This document shows positions 25,917 to 34,501 of a stretch of DNA of 64,000 nucleotides, in pieces; the stretch's first letter is position 1; each line of letters opens with the position of its first letter. The stretch covers positions 9,176,001 to 9,240,000 of the forward strand of contig NZ_CP073318.1 of assembly GCF_018263855.1 (NCBI RefSeq), read 5' to 3'. A program made the translations under genes and the position numbers. The stretch comes from Kutzneria sp. CA-103260 (lineage in GTDB: Bacteria > Actinomycetota > Actinomycetes > Mycobacteriales > Pseudonocardiaceae). The notes beneath the pieces were generated by a model. That model had not been told where the DNA came from and did no database searches. It was given only the letters and a program-made list of their open reading frames with translations.

Positions 25917-26346
25917 GGGGTCCTCCTGGTTGGATGTGGATTCTGAGCGCCGCGTAACTGAACCGGCGCGAGCTCGATCACTTCGAAGCGGGATGCTGGA
26001 TCGACGCTCGTGGTGGCGGGTAATCACAGTGACTGATCAACATGTGAGCGAGCGCGTCCGCGGCTGACGCTACTCCGAATGCGAGAGCTCCATCGGAGCA
26101 TGATCCATTCGGCCGCCTTCGGCGAGAATCGGCTGCGGATGAATGCGCTGGTGGATTGCCATGAGAAGCCTGTGAAGCCGCTGTCAAGCGTCACGCGCCT
26201 CGGCTGGCGTCGGGTGTGGCGCAGCACACTTCAACGAGTCTGGCGCCGCTGAGGCGCTCGACAGGGCTCTGATCAGGCGTCGATCGGCTGTCCCGGGTGG
26301 CCTGGCCTGGCGAAAGCGCAGGTAGGAGCGTTTCGGGACCCCGGTT
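25917..26346. other. 430-bp spacer before the tRNA cluster
   Basis: Lower-GC spacer between the DUF222-like gene and the tRNA promoter. The few short frames lack ribosome-binding sites and recognisable content. I see no attachment-site duplication of a tRNA 3' end in it. Confidence 0.4.
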
Positions 26347-26376
26347 TTGGAAGTTGCCCCCGACGTGTTCTATGCT
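26347..26376 (+). promoter_or_regulatory. Predicted promoter of the tRNA cluster
   Basis: TTGGAA (26347-26352) and TATGCT (26371-26376) separated by 18 bp, about 75 bp before tRNA-Glu. The spacing and close match to a vegetative promoter suit a stable-RNA gene. Confidence 0.55.
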
Positions 26377-26450
26377 TGCGGAGCTTCCAGCGGACGGCCG
26401 TTGGAGGGCCCGGATGCCAAGGTCCCTCGTAGGAGGTCCAAGGAAGCCGA

Positions 26451-26523
26451 GTCCTCATCGTCTAGCGGCCTAGGACCCCGCCCTTTCAAGGCGGTAGCAC
26501 GGGTTCGAATCCCGTTGGGGGCA
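26451..26523 (+). tRNA. tRNA-Glu (anticodon TTC)
   Basis: A 73-nt cloverleaf: acceptor GTCCTCA pairs with TGGGGGC (with G-U pairs), anticodon stem CCGCC/GGCGG around loop CTTTCAA, anticodon TTC, T-loop GGTTCGAATCC. CCA is not encoded. Confidence 0.95.
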
Positions 26524-26539
26524 CGAAACTGAAGAGCAA

Positions 26540-26613
26540 GGCCCAGTGGCGCAGTTGGTTAGCGCGTCGCCCTGTCACGGCGAAGGTCGCGGGTTCAAGT
26601 CCCGTCTGGGTCG
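26540..26613 (+). tRNA. tRNA-Asp (anticodon GTC)
   Basis: A 74-nt cloverleaf: acceptor GGCCCAG with CTGGGTC, anticodon loop CTGTCAC between GTCGC-type stems, T-loop GGGTTCAAGTCCC. Sixteen bases after tRNA-Glu and same strand. Confidence 0.95.
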
Positions 26614-26643
26614 CAGGAGTACGATCGGGCTTCCGGTCTTCCT

Positions 26644-26717
26644 GGCCAGGTAGCTCAGTTGGTACGAGCGACCGCCTGAAAAGCGGTAGGTCGGCGGTTC
26701 GACCCCGCCCCTGGCCA
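26644..26717 (+). tRNA. tRNA-Phe (anticodon GAA)
   Basis: A 74-nt cloverleaf: acceptor GGCCAGG with CCTGGCC, anticodon stem ACCGC/GCGGT around loop CTGAAAA, T-loop CGGTTCGACCCCG. Last gene of the Glu-Asp-Phe cluster. Confidence 0.95.
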
Positions 26718-26744
26718 CGACGCCCATGAGCGTTCGAAGCTGAC

Positions 26745-26781
26745 AAAGGCCGCGGAACATCTCAGATGTTCCGCGGCCTTT
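26745..26781 (+). terminator. Terminator of the tRNA cluster
   Basis: Near-perfect palindrome: AAAGGCCGCGGAACATCT and its complement around a single base, so a stem of about 16 bp with a tiny loop, 28 bp after tRNA-Phe, ending in TTTG. Confidence 0.85.
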
Positions 26782-26894
26782 GTGCTATTTGCCGTCATGG
26801 TGTGTTTCGTGACGCTCCTGTGTGTGCCACTCGTCCGAGTGGCCGCTCGGTCGTACTGCCCACGGATTGCCGTTACGTTCGGTTCAACTATCTG

Positions 26895-26941
26895 GGTAAC
26901 TTTCCCGCATCGAACGCTCTATAGAGTTACCTATCACTCAA
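26895..26941. promoter_or_regulatory. Inverted repeats in the AT-rich leader of the polysaccharide locus
   Basis: GGTAACT (26895-26901) and AGTTACC (26935-26941) form perfect 7-bp arms. Inside them lies the 10-bp palindrome CTCTATAGAG (26927-26936). The surrounding 26.8-27.1 kb spacer is unusually AT-rich and must carry the locus promoter; these are operator candidates. No gene is seen in 26782-27121. Confidence 0.4.
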
Positions 26942-27121
26942 GTGGGGGATATTCGGCCACGCCGATGGAACCGTTTGGCGGCACACGCAATAGCCTTGCT
27001 GCCGAATCGTCGAGGTCGAGGTTCGGATATTGTCCTCGCCGACCCGGTTTGCCCTTCGAGCACGGCCGCGGGTCTTCGGATGGCCCTTCATGCTCCGAGT
27101 CAGTTGATCTTGGGAGACGGG

Positions 27122-28642
27122 ATGCGGGTGCGGGTGAGACAGCTCAGACGGGGAGATGCCGCAGGCGCGGTGTCTATCCCGGAGCCCCTCGGCTTCCTGC
27201 CACGGCAGCAGGTCGACGACCTTCCCACGCCACGTCCCGTTGCGATGTGGGAAGTCAAGTACCGCCGTGTGGTCATGGCCAGCGACCTTGGCTCGATCGT
27301 CGCAGTCGTCTTGCTGGTGGGGAGTCTCGTCGCACACTCCTCTACGGCGGCTGACTTTCCGCCTCTGCTCCTAGCGGTGGCCACAGTGATCACCGTTGTC
27401 GCATCGTTGACGGCCTGTCGAGCCTGGAGCACCGCCGTGCTCGGCCAGGAGGCCGAGGAGTTCCGCAGGCTGGGCAAGGCCGTGGTCGCGGCGGCCGTGG
27501 TGTTGGCCGTGGCCAGTCTCGGCCTGGGTGTGCCGGGCGTGCGCGGTTGGATCTTCGTGGTGGTCCCGGCGATCGCGTTGGTCGCGTTCCCGTTGCGCTA
27601 CATCCTTCGCCAGCTTCTGCACCGTCGACGTCGAGCCGGACGGTGCCTGCTGCCGGTGATGGTGGCCGGCAGCGTCGCGACCGCAACCGACTTGATCGCG
27701 CGCACTCGTCGTGAGCCCCACAACGGCTGGCGAGTCGAAGCGGTGTGCGCCGGCGGGGTGTCGGAACCGATCGGACACGGAGACGTCGAGGGCGTGCCGG
27801 TGGTGGGCCATCTGGACCAGCTCGCCGACCGCGTTCGCCGAGGCGGCTACCGGGTCGTCGCCATCACGCCGGATCCGTACTGGACTCCGCTTCGACTGCA
27901 GCACCTGGCCTGGCAACTCGAGGGCACCTCGACCGAGATGGTCGTGGCACCGGTCCTCATGGAGGTGGCTGGTCCGCGCGTGCACATCACGGGTGTGCTC
28001 GGCTTGCCCCTGCTCCGTGTCAGCGCGCCGACCTTCACCGGCGCCAGACGTGTGGTGAAGGAGATCGTCGACAAGGTCGGGGCACTCCTGCTACTGACGA
28101 TCCTGCTGCCGGTTCTGCTGGGCATCGCAGCCGCGATCCGCGTCGGCGACCGCGGGCCCGCCGTCTACCGGCAGCAGCGCGTCGGCAAGGACGGAAGGCC
28201 GTTCACGATCCTCAAGTTCCGGACCATGGTGGTCGGCGCCGACCGGCATCGAGCCGAGTTGTTGGCTGGCAACGAGGCGGCCGGACCGTTGTTCAAGATG
28301 CGCCGTGATCCACGGGTGACGCCGATCGGCGCGGTGCTGCGCCGGTTCTCCATCGACGAACTTCCCCAGCTGGTCAACGTCTTGCTCGGAACCATGTCGC
28401 TGGTCGGTCCGCGGCCGCCACTGCCCAAAGAGGTCGAGGCCTACGGCCCGGACATGCTCCGGCGCCTGCTGGTGAAGCCCGGGCTGACCGGATTGTGGCA
28501 GGTGAGCGGCCGCAGCGATCTTCCCTGGGACGAGTCGGTTCGGCTCGACCTCCGATACGTCGAGGACTGGTCGCTCGCCCTGGACGCGCTGATCCTGTGG
28601 AAGACGGTGCGTGCGGTCCTGCGCGGCCAAGGGGCGTACTGA
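27122..28642 (+). CDS. Initiating phosphosugar transferase (polyprenyl-phosphate, PHPT type)
   Basis: A 506-residue membrane enzyme expected to start repeat-unit assembly by moving a sugar-1-phosphate to undecaprenyl phosphate. The N-terminal half has about four hydrophobic helices (YRRVVMASDLGSIVAVVLLV; AVVAAAVVLAVASLGLGV) and a CoA-binding-like middle. The C-terminal catalytic domain begins with a helix (VGALLLLTILLPVLLGIAAA). Family motifs follow: VYRQQRVGKDGRPFTILKFR, RRFSIDELPQLVNVLLG, SLVGPRPPLP and LTGLWQVSGRS. The layout is WbaP/CpsE-like. ATG 27122 has GGGAG seven bases upstream; longer in-frame starts to 26942 lack one. First gene of the locus. Confidence 0.92.
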   Translation: MRVRVRQLRRGDAAGAVSIPEPLGFLPRQQVDDLPTPRPVAMWEVKYRRVVMASDLGSIVAVVLLVGSLVAHSSTAADFPPLLLAVATVITVVASLTACRAWSTAVLGQEAEEFRRLGKAVVAAAVVLAVASLGLGVPGVRGWIFVVVPAIALVAFPLRYILRQLLHRRRRAGRCLLPVMVAGSVATATDLIARTRREPHNGWRVEAVCAGGVSEPIGHGDVEGVPVVGHLDQLADRVRRGGYRVVAITPDPYWTPLRLQHLAWQLEGTSTEMVVAPVLMEVAGPRVHITGVLGLPLLRVSAPTFTGARRVVKEIVDKVGALLLLTILLPVLLGIAAAIRVGDRGPAVYRQQRVGKDGRPFTILKFRTMVVGADRHRAELLAGNEAAGPLFKMRRDPRVTPIGAVLRRFSIDELPQLVNVLLGTMSLVGPRPPLPKEVEAYGPDMLRRLLVKPGLTGLWQVSGRSDLPWDESVRLDLRYVEDWSLALDALILWKTVRAVLRGQGAY

Positions 28643-28676
28643 CCTTGTTCCGACGTGACAACGCCGAGGGGTCCTC

Positions 28677-29453
28677 GTGAAGGTCGTGCTGTTCTGCGGT
28701 GGTTACGGAATGCGCATGCGCGACGGCGCCGCTGACGACATCCCGAAGCCGATGCAACTGGTCGGACCGCGGCCGCTGCTGTGGCATGTGATGCGCTACT
28801 ACGCGCATTTCGGGCACACCGACTTCGTGCTGTGCCTCGGGCACGGCGGCCACCACATCAAGGACTTCTTCCTCGACTACCGTGAGACGGCGTCCAACGA
28901 TTTCGTGCTGAGTAACGGCGATGTCGAGCTGCTCTCGTCCGACATCTTCGACTGGTCGATCACCTTCGCGCACACGGGCATCGACGCGCCGATCGGCGAG
29001 CGACTCCGCCGTGTGCGGCATCTGCTCGATGGCGAGGAGGTATTCCTCGCCAACTACGCGGACGTGCTCACGGACGCGCCGCTGGGCGACATGGTCGACC
29101 GGTTTGTCGCGTCGGACGCCGCCGCGTCGCTGATGGTCGTGCCGCCGCAGTCCTCTTTCCACTGTGTGGAACTCGGCGAGCACGGCAATGCGACGGGAAT
29201 CACCCCGGTCAGCCAACTGCCGCTCTGGGAGAACGGCGGCTACTTCGTGCTGCGGCAGGAGATTTTCGAGCACCTGCCGGCGGGCAGCGACCTCGTCGAG
29301 GACGCGTGCGGTGATCTCGCGAAGCGCGGCCGACTCCTGGCCTATCCGTATCGCGGGTTCTGGCAACCGGCTGACACGGTGAAGGAACGCGTCGCGCTTG
29401 AGCAGGCCTACCGGTCTGGTGATCGCCCTTGGATGCTCTGGGAGCGGGCATGA
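28677..29453 (+). CDS. Sugar-1-phosphate nucleotidyltransferase (RfbF-like)
   Basis: A 258-residue enzyme that should form an NDP-sugar from a sugar 1-phosphate and NTP. Seen: the nucleotide loop VVLFCGGYGMRMRD near the N-terminus, IPKPMQLVGPRPLLWHVMRYY, the metal/substrate-binding VFLANYADVLTDAPL, NGGYFVLRQEIF and the C-terminal FWQPADTVKER. The closest familiar type is glucose-1-phosphate cytidylyltransferase, which suggests a CDP-sugar, but the nucleotide is not certain. GTG 28677 follows GAGGGG. It overlaps the next small ORF by ATGA. Confidence 0.85.
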   Translation: MKVVLFCGGYGMRMRDGAADDIPKPMQLVGPRPLLWHVMRYYAHFGHTDFVLCLGHGGHHIKDFFLDYRETASNDFVLSNGDVELLSSDIFDWSITFAHTGIDAPIGERLRRVRHLLDGEEVFLANYADVLTDAPLGDMVDRFVASDAAASLMVVPPQSSFHCVELGEHGNATGITPVSQLPLWENGGYFVLRQEIFEHLPAGSDLVEDACGDLAKRGRLLAYPYRGFWQPADTVKERVALEQAYRSGDRPWMLWERA

Positions 29454-29599
29454 GACGTGGCTTTCTGTCCGAATTGGTCGGCGCGGGTTCGGCTGGAAAA
29501 CTGCTGGTCCTGAGTACGGCGACGCCGGACCTTGCCGATCGCCGGGCGGTGGCCGAACCTGTACCGGTGATCCCGCCGTCAGCACAGGAGGTCAGGTGA
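29450..29599 (+). CDS. 49-residue ORF coupled to both neighbours
   Basis: Unrecognised; too short for most gene callers. Its ATG overlaps the stop of the nucleotidyltransferase (ATGA) and its stop overlaps the GTG of the next glycosyltransferase (GTGA), so it exactly bridges two genes in the same overlap style used through the locus. Encoded protein begins MRRGFLSELVGAGSAGKLLV and ends VPVIPPSAQEVR, with a mildly hydrophobic centre and no clear signal. Third-position GC is about two-thirds, lower than its neighbours, so it may instead be coupling sequence without a functional peptide. Confidence 0.45.
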   Translation: MRRGFLSELVGAGSAGKLLVLSTATPDLADRRAVAEPVPVIPPSAQEVR

Positions 29600-30552
29600 A
29601 CAGGAAGGCCGCGGCCAAGGTGGCGCCGACGCTGATCGGCACCGCGAGTGCGCCGATCGCGGTCGGGCTGCCTGTGTACAACGGAGAGCCCTATCTGACC
29701 AGGGCGCTGACGAGCCTCCGGGAGCAGCGGGACGTCGACTTCGAGCTGTGGATCGGCGACAACTGCTCCACCGACGGCACCGAGGAGATCTGCCGCGATG
29801 CTGCTCGGGAGGACGAGCGCATCCGGTACCGCAGACGTGAGCGCAACCTCGGCTCGACCGGCAACCACAACCGCCTCGTGCACGAGGCGAATGCGCGGTT
29901 CTTCACCTGGGCCGCCTCGGACGATGCCTACGAGCCAGACCGTCTGCGGAAGATGTTCGACGCGTTGAGCGACCGTCCCGACGCGGTGCTGGCGTTCACG
30001 TCGGCGCGTCAGATCGACGCCGATGAGCGGACCATCGGGCACTGGAACAATCCGTGCCGCACCGACCACGCCGACCCGGTCGTCCGCATCCGCGACCTGA
30101 TCGGCCTGCCGCACGAGAACTACCACTGCTACGGCCTGTACCTGAGGGACGTGCTGGCCAGGACCCACCTGCTGCCACCGGTGAAGAACAACGACCGCAT
30201 ACTCATCGCCGAGTTGGCGTTGTACGGCCGGTTCGTCGAGATCCGCGAGGAACTGTTGTTGCACCGCCTGCACGAGCGCCGGCTCACGCAGTCGGTCTCC
30301 TCCAGGGACTGGTACCGGACGCAGCGCACCGACAGCAAGCGCCTGGTCATGCCCAACGTCGAAGAGGCGGGCTGGTACCTGAAGGCGATCGCGGGGGCTC
30401 CGTTGGGGCGGCAGCAGCGGGCGCTGGCACTGTTGGCACTGCGGCCGTGGATCAGGGAGAACGCGGGGCCGATGGCGCTCAACGTGGCCCGGGCCGCGGT
30501 GGACGGGGCCCGGATCGCGGCCTCGGCCTCCGGCCGGCTGCTACGCAAGTGA
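29596..30552 (+). CDS. Family 2 glycosyltransferase
   Basis: A 318-residue cytoplasmic GT-A enzyme. Seen: IAVGLPVYNGEPYLTRAL at the start, the nucleotide-binding IGDNCSTDGTEEIC, and the DxD-like ASDDAYEP near residue 100. The rest is the family 2 acceptor region, rich in Arg and with no membrane helices. GTG 29596 has AGGAGG four bases upstream and overlaps the 49-codon ORF (GTGA). It should add one sugar to the lipid-linked repeat unit. Confidence 0.9.
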   Translation: MNRKAAAKVAPTLIGTASAPIAVGLPVYNGEPYLTRALTSLREQRDVDFELWIGDNCSTDGTEEICRDAAREDERIRYRRRERNLGSTGNHNRLVHEANARFFTWAASDDAYEPDRLRKMFDALSDRPDAVLAFTSARQIDADERTIGHWNNPCRTDHADPVVRIRDLIGLPHENYHCYGLYLRDVLARTHLLPPVKNNDRILIAELALYGRFVEIREELLLHRLHERRLTQSVSSRDWYRTQRTDSKRLVMPNVEEAGWYLKAIAGAPLGRQQRALALLALRPWIRENAGPMALNVARAAVDGARIAASASGRLLRK

Positions 30553-30610
30553 GACTGGTCCGCGGGTTTGGCGCCCGCGGAGCCCGAGTGAGGCGAAAGG
30601 GAACACGGAC

Positions 30611-31414
30611 GTGGACGCGTTGGACATCCTGCGGGTGCTGCGACGGCGGTGGAGGATCACCGCAATGGTCGGCGCTGTGCTCGTCGTGCTGGTCGGCGCG
30701 GTGTTGTTCCTGGTGCCCCAGCAGTACAAGGTCACGGCGATCGCCCTGGTCACGCCCAACAACAACTCGGACGTGCAGAACCCGTACACGGTCGCCCAAC
30801 AGGCCCAGTCGCAGATGGCGGCGTTGCTGGTGACCGTGCTGACCTCGCCGGGGGTCACCGACGGCTATGCCTCGCAGGGGGTGAACGGCACTGTCGAGGT
30901 GACCAATGCCAACGGCGTCACCGACACCTCGCAGACCGACAGCCCGTTCATCACGATCACCGTGACCGACAAGGTGCCGGACGGTGCCGTGCGCGGCGCC
31001 CAGGTGGTGCGTCAGCGGGCCATCGACGAGCTGAAGAACCGGCAGGACGCGGCGAAGGTCACCGACGCCCAGCGGTTGGTTCTCACCGACGTGTTGCCGG
31101 CGGCCGACCCGACCACGACGCACGCCTCCCAGCTCAGGGCGGTGGGCCTGGTCGCTGCGCTCGGGCTCGTGCTCGGCGTGCTGGGCGTGGTTGTCGCGGA
31201 CCGCGTGCTCACGGCTCGCAAGGCGTCGGCGACCCCGGCTCCGGCGCCCTCGGCTCCGGTGGCGGCCGTCGAGAAGGTCAACGGCGTCGGCGACCGCCGT
31301 CAAGGAGTGCTGCCCGAATTTCGTCCGATCGCCGCGCCCAAGGACGAATCGCCGACTATCAAGTTCTCCCCGGTGCGCGGTGAGGAGAAGCAGGGCAAGG
31401 GAAGCCGTCGATGA
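30611..31414 (+). CDS. Wzz-like polysaccharide chain-length/co-polymerase protein
   Basis: A 267-residue protein with the Wzz topology: cytoplasmic start MDALDILRVLRRRWRI, a membrane helix (about 17-36), an external domain of about 140 residues, and a second helix near 178-198 (LVAALGLVLGVLGVVVAD). A cytoplasmic Pro/Ala-rich tail follows, ending in a basic GEEKQGKGSRR. No tyrosine-kinase domain is fused. In this family the protein sets polymer length with the Wzy polymerase, whose gene follows with an ATGA overlap. Start GTG 30611. Confidence 0.8.
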   Translation: MDALDILRVLRRRWRITAMVGAVLVVLVGAVLFLVPQQYKVTAIALVTPNNNSDVQNPYTVAQQAQSQMAALLVTVLTSPGVTDGYASQGVNGTVEVTNANGVTDTSQTDSPFITITVTDKVPDGAVRGAQVVRQRAIDELKNRQDAAKVTDAQRLVLTDVLPAADPTTTHASQLRAVGLVAALGLVLGVLGVVVADRVLTARKASATPAPAPSAPVAAVEKVNGVGDRRQGVLPEFRPIAAPKDESPTIKFSPVRGEEKQGKGSRR

Positions 31415-32736
31415 CGGTGGCTGCGGCCGGCAGACGCACGCAGGCCGCCACCGTCGCGGCCCAAGCGCTGTTCCGGGTCTCACCGCACGTCATCCTGTCG
31501 GTCTACCTGCTGCTGTTGGCGTTGCCCCAGAACAACGTGCTCGCCGGTGGTGGAGGGGCGATCACGCCGGCGCGCATCGTGGCCGGCGGTTGTCTGCTGT
31601 GGTGGTTGGTCGCTCGCTTCGCCGGCGGTTTCAAGCTGGCGGTCGGCCCCAATCCGGTGCGTCGAGTGCTCCTGGTCGCGTTGGGGCTGCTTGCTGCCGC
31701 AGACGCCGTGGCGTTCATCGGCGGTGTGGCGGATTCGCGGATCTCGGGCGCGGACCGGGGCGCACTGGTGTTCGTGCTGGCGATGGGTGCGGCGCTGCTC
31801 GTGTGCGACGGACTCAGCAGCACCCGTGCGATGCGCGCCGTCTTCGCCGGTGCGGTTGTCGGGTTCACCTGCTCATCGGTTGCGGCAATCCTCCAGTTCA
31901 CCAGCGGCACTGATCTGCGGCAGCTGACCGTGCTGCCGGGGCTCGTCACCCAGCCGCTTGCCGGGCTGATCTTGCCCAGAGGCGGTCTGGCTCGTTCGCT
32001 TGGCTTCGCGAGTCACCCGATCGAGTTGGCCGCGACCACGGTGGCGATGCTGCCGCTCGCCCTGCATCTGGCGAGGTACGGACGGTTCAAGGCCTTCTGG
32101 TGGGCGTGCGCTGTTCTGCTGGTCGGCGGTCCGCTGGTGTCGATCTCGCGCACGGGCCTGCTCGGCCTCGCCGTGGTCGCGATCTTCATGGTGCCCAGGC
32201 ACGGCCTGGTCCGGTGGCTGCTCGCCGGAGGACTGATCACCAGCGCCGTGTTCGGCGCCGGGGTGGTGGAGCCCAAGCTGATCGACGTCCTGGTCAACAC
32301 GGTCGCAGGGTCGAGCAAGGACAGCAGCATCTGGTCGCGGCTGACGAAATACGAGTACGTGTGGACGCACTTCCTGGCCAAGCCGATCGGTGGCCAGGGC
32401 TTCGGCACCTATGTGGCCCCGATCCAGCCGTACCTCGACAACCAGTATCTGCTCACCGCGGTCGAGTCGGGCCTGCCGGGACTGGTCGGCTTCATCCTGC
32501 TGCTGGTGGTGCCGCTGTGGTGGGCCTTCCGGATCTGGGCGTCCAAGAAGATCGATTCGCCGCCGCAGGTACGGGACGCGGCCTGGGCGGTCGCGGTGGC
32601 CCTGTTGGTGTGCACGCTCAGCTTCGGCACCTACGACGGGCTCTCCTTCCCGCAGTTCGCGGGGATCGCGCTGATACTCGCCGGCTGCGCCGGCGCCTTG
32701 TTCAGGATTGCCCGCAGAACGGAGGCGTCCGGATGA
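31411..32736 (+). CDS. O-antigen ligase/Wzy-like polymerase
   Basis: A 441-residue polytopic membrane protein with about 10-12 hydrophobic helices and the large external loop typical of Wzy/WaaL proteins near residues 290-345 (DVLVNTVAGSSKDSSIWSRL ... IGGQGFGTYVAP). The motif region LGFASHPIELAATTVAMLPL also fits. It should polymerise lipid-linked repeat units outside the membrane. ATG overlaps the stop of the Wzz-like gene, and its own stop overlaps the next glycosyltransferase start (ATGA). Confidence 0.85.
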   Translation: MTVAAAGRRTQAATVAAQALFRVSPHVILSVYLLLLALPQNNVLAGGGGAITPARIVAGGCLLWWLVARFAGGFKLAVGPNPVRRVLLVALGLLAAADAVAFIGGVADSRISGADRGALVFVLAMGAALLVCDGLSSTRAMRAVFAGAVVGFTCSSVAAILQFTSGTDLRQLTVLPGLVTQPLAGLILPRGGLARSLGFASHPIELAATTVAMLPLALHLARYGRFKAFWWACAVLLVGGPLVSISRTGLLGLAVVAIFMVPRHGLVRWLLAGGLITSAVFGAGVVEPKLIDVLVNTVAGSSKDSSIWSRLTKYEYVWTHFLAKPIGGQGFGTYVAPIQPYLDNQYLLTAVESGLPGLVGFILLLVVPLWWAFRIWASKKIDSPPQVRDAAWAVAVALLVCTLSFGTYDGLSFPQFAGIALILAGCAGALFRIARRTEASG

Positions 32737-33686
32737 GCCGGGTGTTGGTCGCGGTCGTGACGTACAACTCCGCCGCCGATCTGCCGCAGCTCGTCGCGAG
32801 CCTGCCGGCCGGTCTTGAAGGCGTCGACTGGCGTCTGATCGTCGCGGACAACAGCTCCAGCGACGACACCGTCGAGGTGATCCGACGCATTGCTCCAGAA
32901 GCGATGGTTGTCGAGACCGGCGCGAACCTGGGGTATGCGGCCGGCATCAACGTCTGCGCCGAGCTGGCCGAACCCGACGAGGCGCTGCTCGTCCTGAACG
33001 CCGACGTCATGCTGGAACGCGGTTGCGTTCGAGCATTGCTGCAGACTTGCTCGAAAGGCGAGGTGGGCGTCGCCGTCCCGCTCGTCACCCGATCGGATGG
33101 AACTGTCGAGCCGACCTTGCGCCGGCGGCCCACGGCGGGCCGTGTGCTGGCCGACGCGTTGCTCGGCGCGCATTCCGGTCCGTGGGGGGAACGGGTCGCT
33201 GCGCCGGTGCCGCCGCGGACAATCGACGTGGACTGGGCGAACGGCGCCGTGCTGCTCATCCCTGCGGAAGTGCGTTCGCGCGTCGGCAAGTGGCAGGAGG
33301 ACCTGTTCCTCTACTCCGAGGAAGTCGACTACTGCCGCAGAGTCGTCGACGCCGGTTGGCGGGTGCGGCAATGCTCGAATGCGCGCGCAATGCACCGGGG
33401 CGGCGAAGTTGCCGCATCGCCGTTGCTCTGGGCCCAGCTCGTCACCAACAAGGTCGTGCACGTCGCCCGCTGGGAAGGCCGCGCGGCCGCTGAGGTTGTG
33501 TGGGCCACCCTGCTGATGGCCCAGCTCATCCGACTACCGTTGCGCCGACGCACTCACCGTCGTGCACTGCTTGAGCTGTGGCGCGGCCGGCGGGCGCTGC
33601 TCAACGGCGTGCCGACCAACCCGGCCGCACCGCCGGAGTTCCGCCGCCGCATCCCGGTGACCGGGGCGATTGGAGGCCGTGCTTGA
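32733..33686 (+). CDS. Family 2 glycosyltransferase (rhamnosyltransferase-like)
   Basis: A 317-residue GT-A enzyme: VLVAVVTYNSAADLPQLV, VADNSSSDDTVEVIR, GANLGYAAGINVCAE and the DxD-type VLNADVMLERG, then EDLFLYSEEVDYCRRV, the usual catalytic-base region of rhamnosyltransferase-like members. ATG 32733 overlaps the previous stop. It contains several 19-bp repeat matches (for example CGAATGCGCGCGCAATGCA at 33376-33394). One addition to the repeat unit is the likely role; donor unknown. Confidence 0.9.
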   Translation: MSRVLVAVVTYNSAADLPQLVASLPAGLEGVDWRLIVADNSSSDDTVEVIRRIAPEAMVVETGANLGYAAGINVCAELAEPDEALLVLNADVMLERGCVRALLQTCSKGEVGVAVPLVTRSDGTVEPTLRRRPTAGRVLADALLGAHSGPWGERVAAPVPPRTIDVDWANGAVLLIPAEVRSRVGKWQEDLFLYSEEVDYCRRVVDAGWRVRQCSNARAMHRGGEVAASPLLWAQLVTNKVVHVARWEGRAAAEVVWATLLMAQLIRLPLRRRTHRRALLELWRGRRALLNGVPTNPAAPPEFRRRIPVTGAIGGRA

Positions 33687-34501
33687 AGGACTACGCCCTG
33701 CTGCCGAGGCCGGTGAAGGACCTGCTCCGGCAGTCGGTCGGCCGTAACGTGGTCGGCGAGAACTGGTGGCGCGTTCGCTTCGCGGCCGAGCGGTTCGACG
33801 CGGAGCGGGCCGAACACACGGAAGTCTCGGCGCTCACGGCCGGATTGGACCGAGTGCCGTCCGCGACCGTCACCGTCGTCATGCCGACCTACCGCCGGCA
33901 GGAACGTCTGTTCGCCGCGGTGACCAGCGCGCTCAACCAGACAGTGCGTGACATCGCGGTGATCGTCGTCGACGACGGGGGCGGCGAGGTCGACGGCCTG
34001 CCGGACGACCCGCGGCTGGCAGTGCACCGGTTGTCACGGAACCACGGCAGCCCGGGGCTCGCGCGCAACGTCGCCCTCCGACTGAGCCGATCACCGTACG
34101 TAGCATTCCTCGACGATGACAACACCTGGTGCCCGGACCATCTGGAGCGCTCGCTCGCGGCGCTCCAGTCCGGCGCGGGCATGGTCTACACGGCACTGCG
34201 ACGGCTCCGCGAGGACGGCAGCGAGCTGGACGTGCTCAGCCGGCCCTTCGACCGGGCGGCACACCGCGACGGCGAGTGGGTCGACATCAACGCGGTGGTA
34301 CTGCGCCGTTTCGCCGGCATTCGGTTCGATCCATGGGCGCGGCCCCGCTGGGTGCATCCACGCGAGGACTGGGAGTTCGTTCACCGCGTTTCCGCCAAGT
34401 TACGCGTCCGCCACCTTCCAGTGGCCACTGTGGACTATTCGGTGCACAGTGGCAGCTACTTCACAGACTGGGACGCGTCGGCGATCGGAGTTTCCACGTG
34501 A
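33683..34501 (+). CDS. Family 2 glycosyltransferase
   Basis: A 272-residue protein. A leader of about 60 residues (KDYALLPRPVKDLLRQ) precedes the catalytic fold: TVTVVMPTYRRQERLF near 62, VIVVDDGGGEVDGLPDDP, GLARNVALRLSRSPYVAFLDDDNTW (DxD near 145), and WVHPREDWEFVHRV. Start is TTG 33683, overlapping the previous stop (TTGA), with GGAGG eight bases before it. Ends with a GTGA overlap to the flippase. The overlaps indicate a single translationally coupled operon. Confidence 0.87.
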   Translation: MKDYALLPRPVKDLLRQSVGRNVVGENWWRVRFAAERFDAERAEHTEVSALTAGLDRVPSATVTVVMPTYRRQERLFAAVTSALNQTVRDIAVIVVDDGGGEVDGLPDDPRLAVHRLSRNHGSPGLARNVALRLSRSPYVAFLDDDNTWCPDHLERSLAALQSGAGMVYTALRRLREDGSELDVLSRPFDRAAHRDGEWVDINAVVLRRFAGIRFDPWARPRWVHPREDWEFVHRVSAKLRVRHLPVATVDYSVHSGSYFTDWDASAIGVST

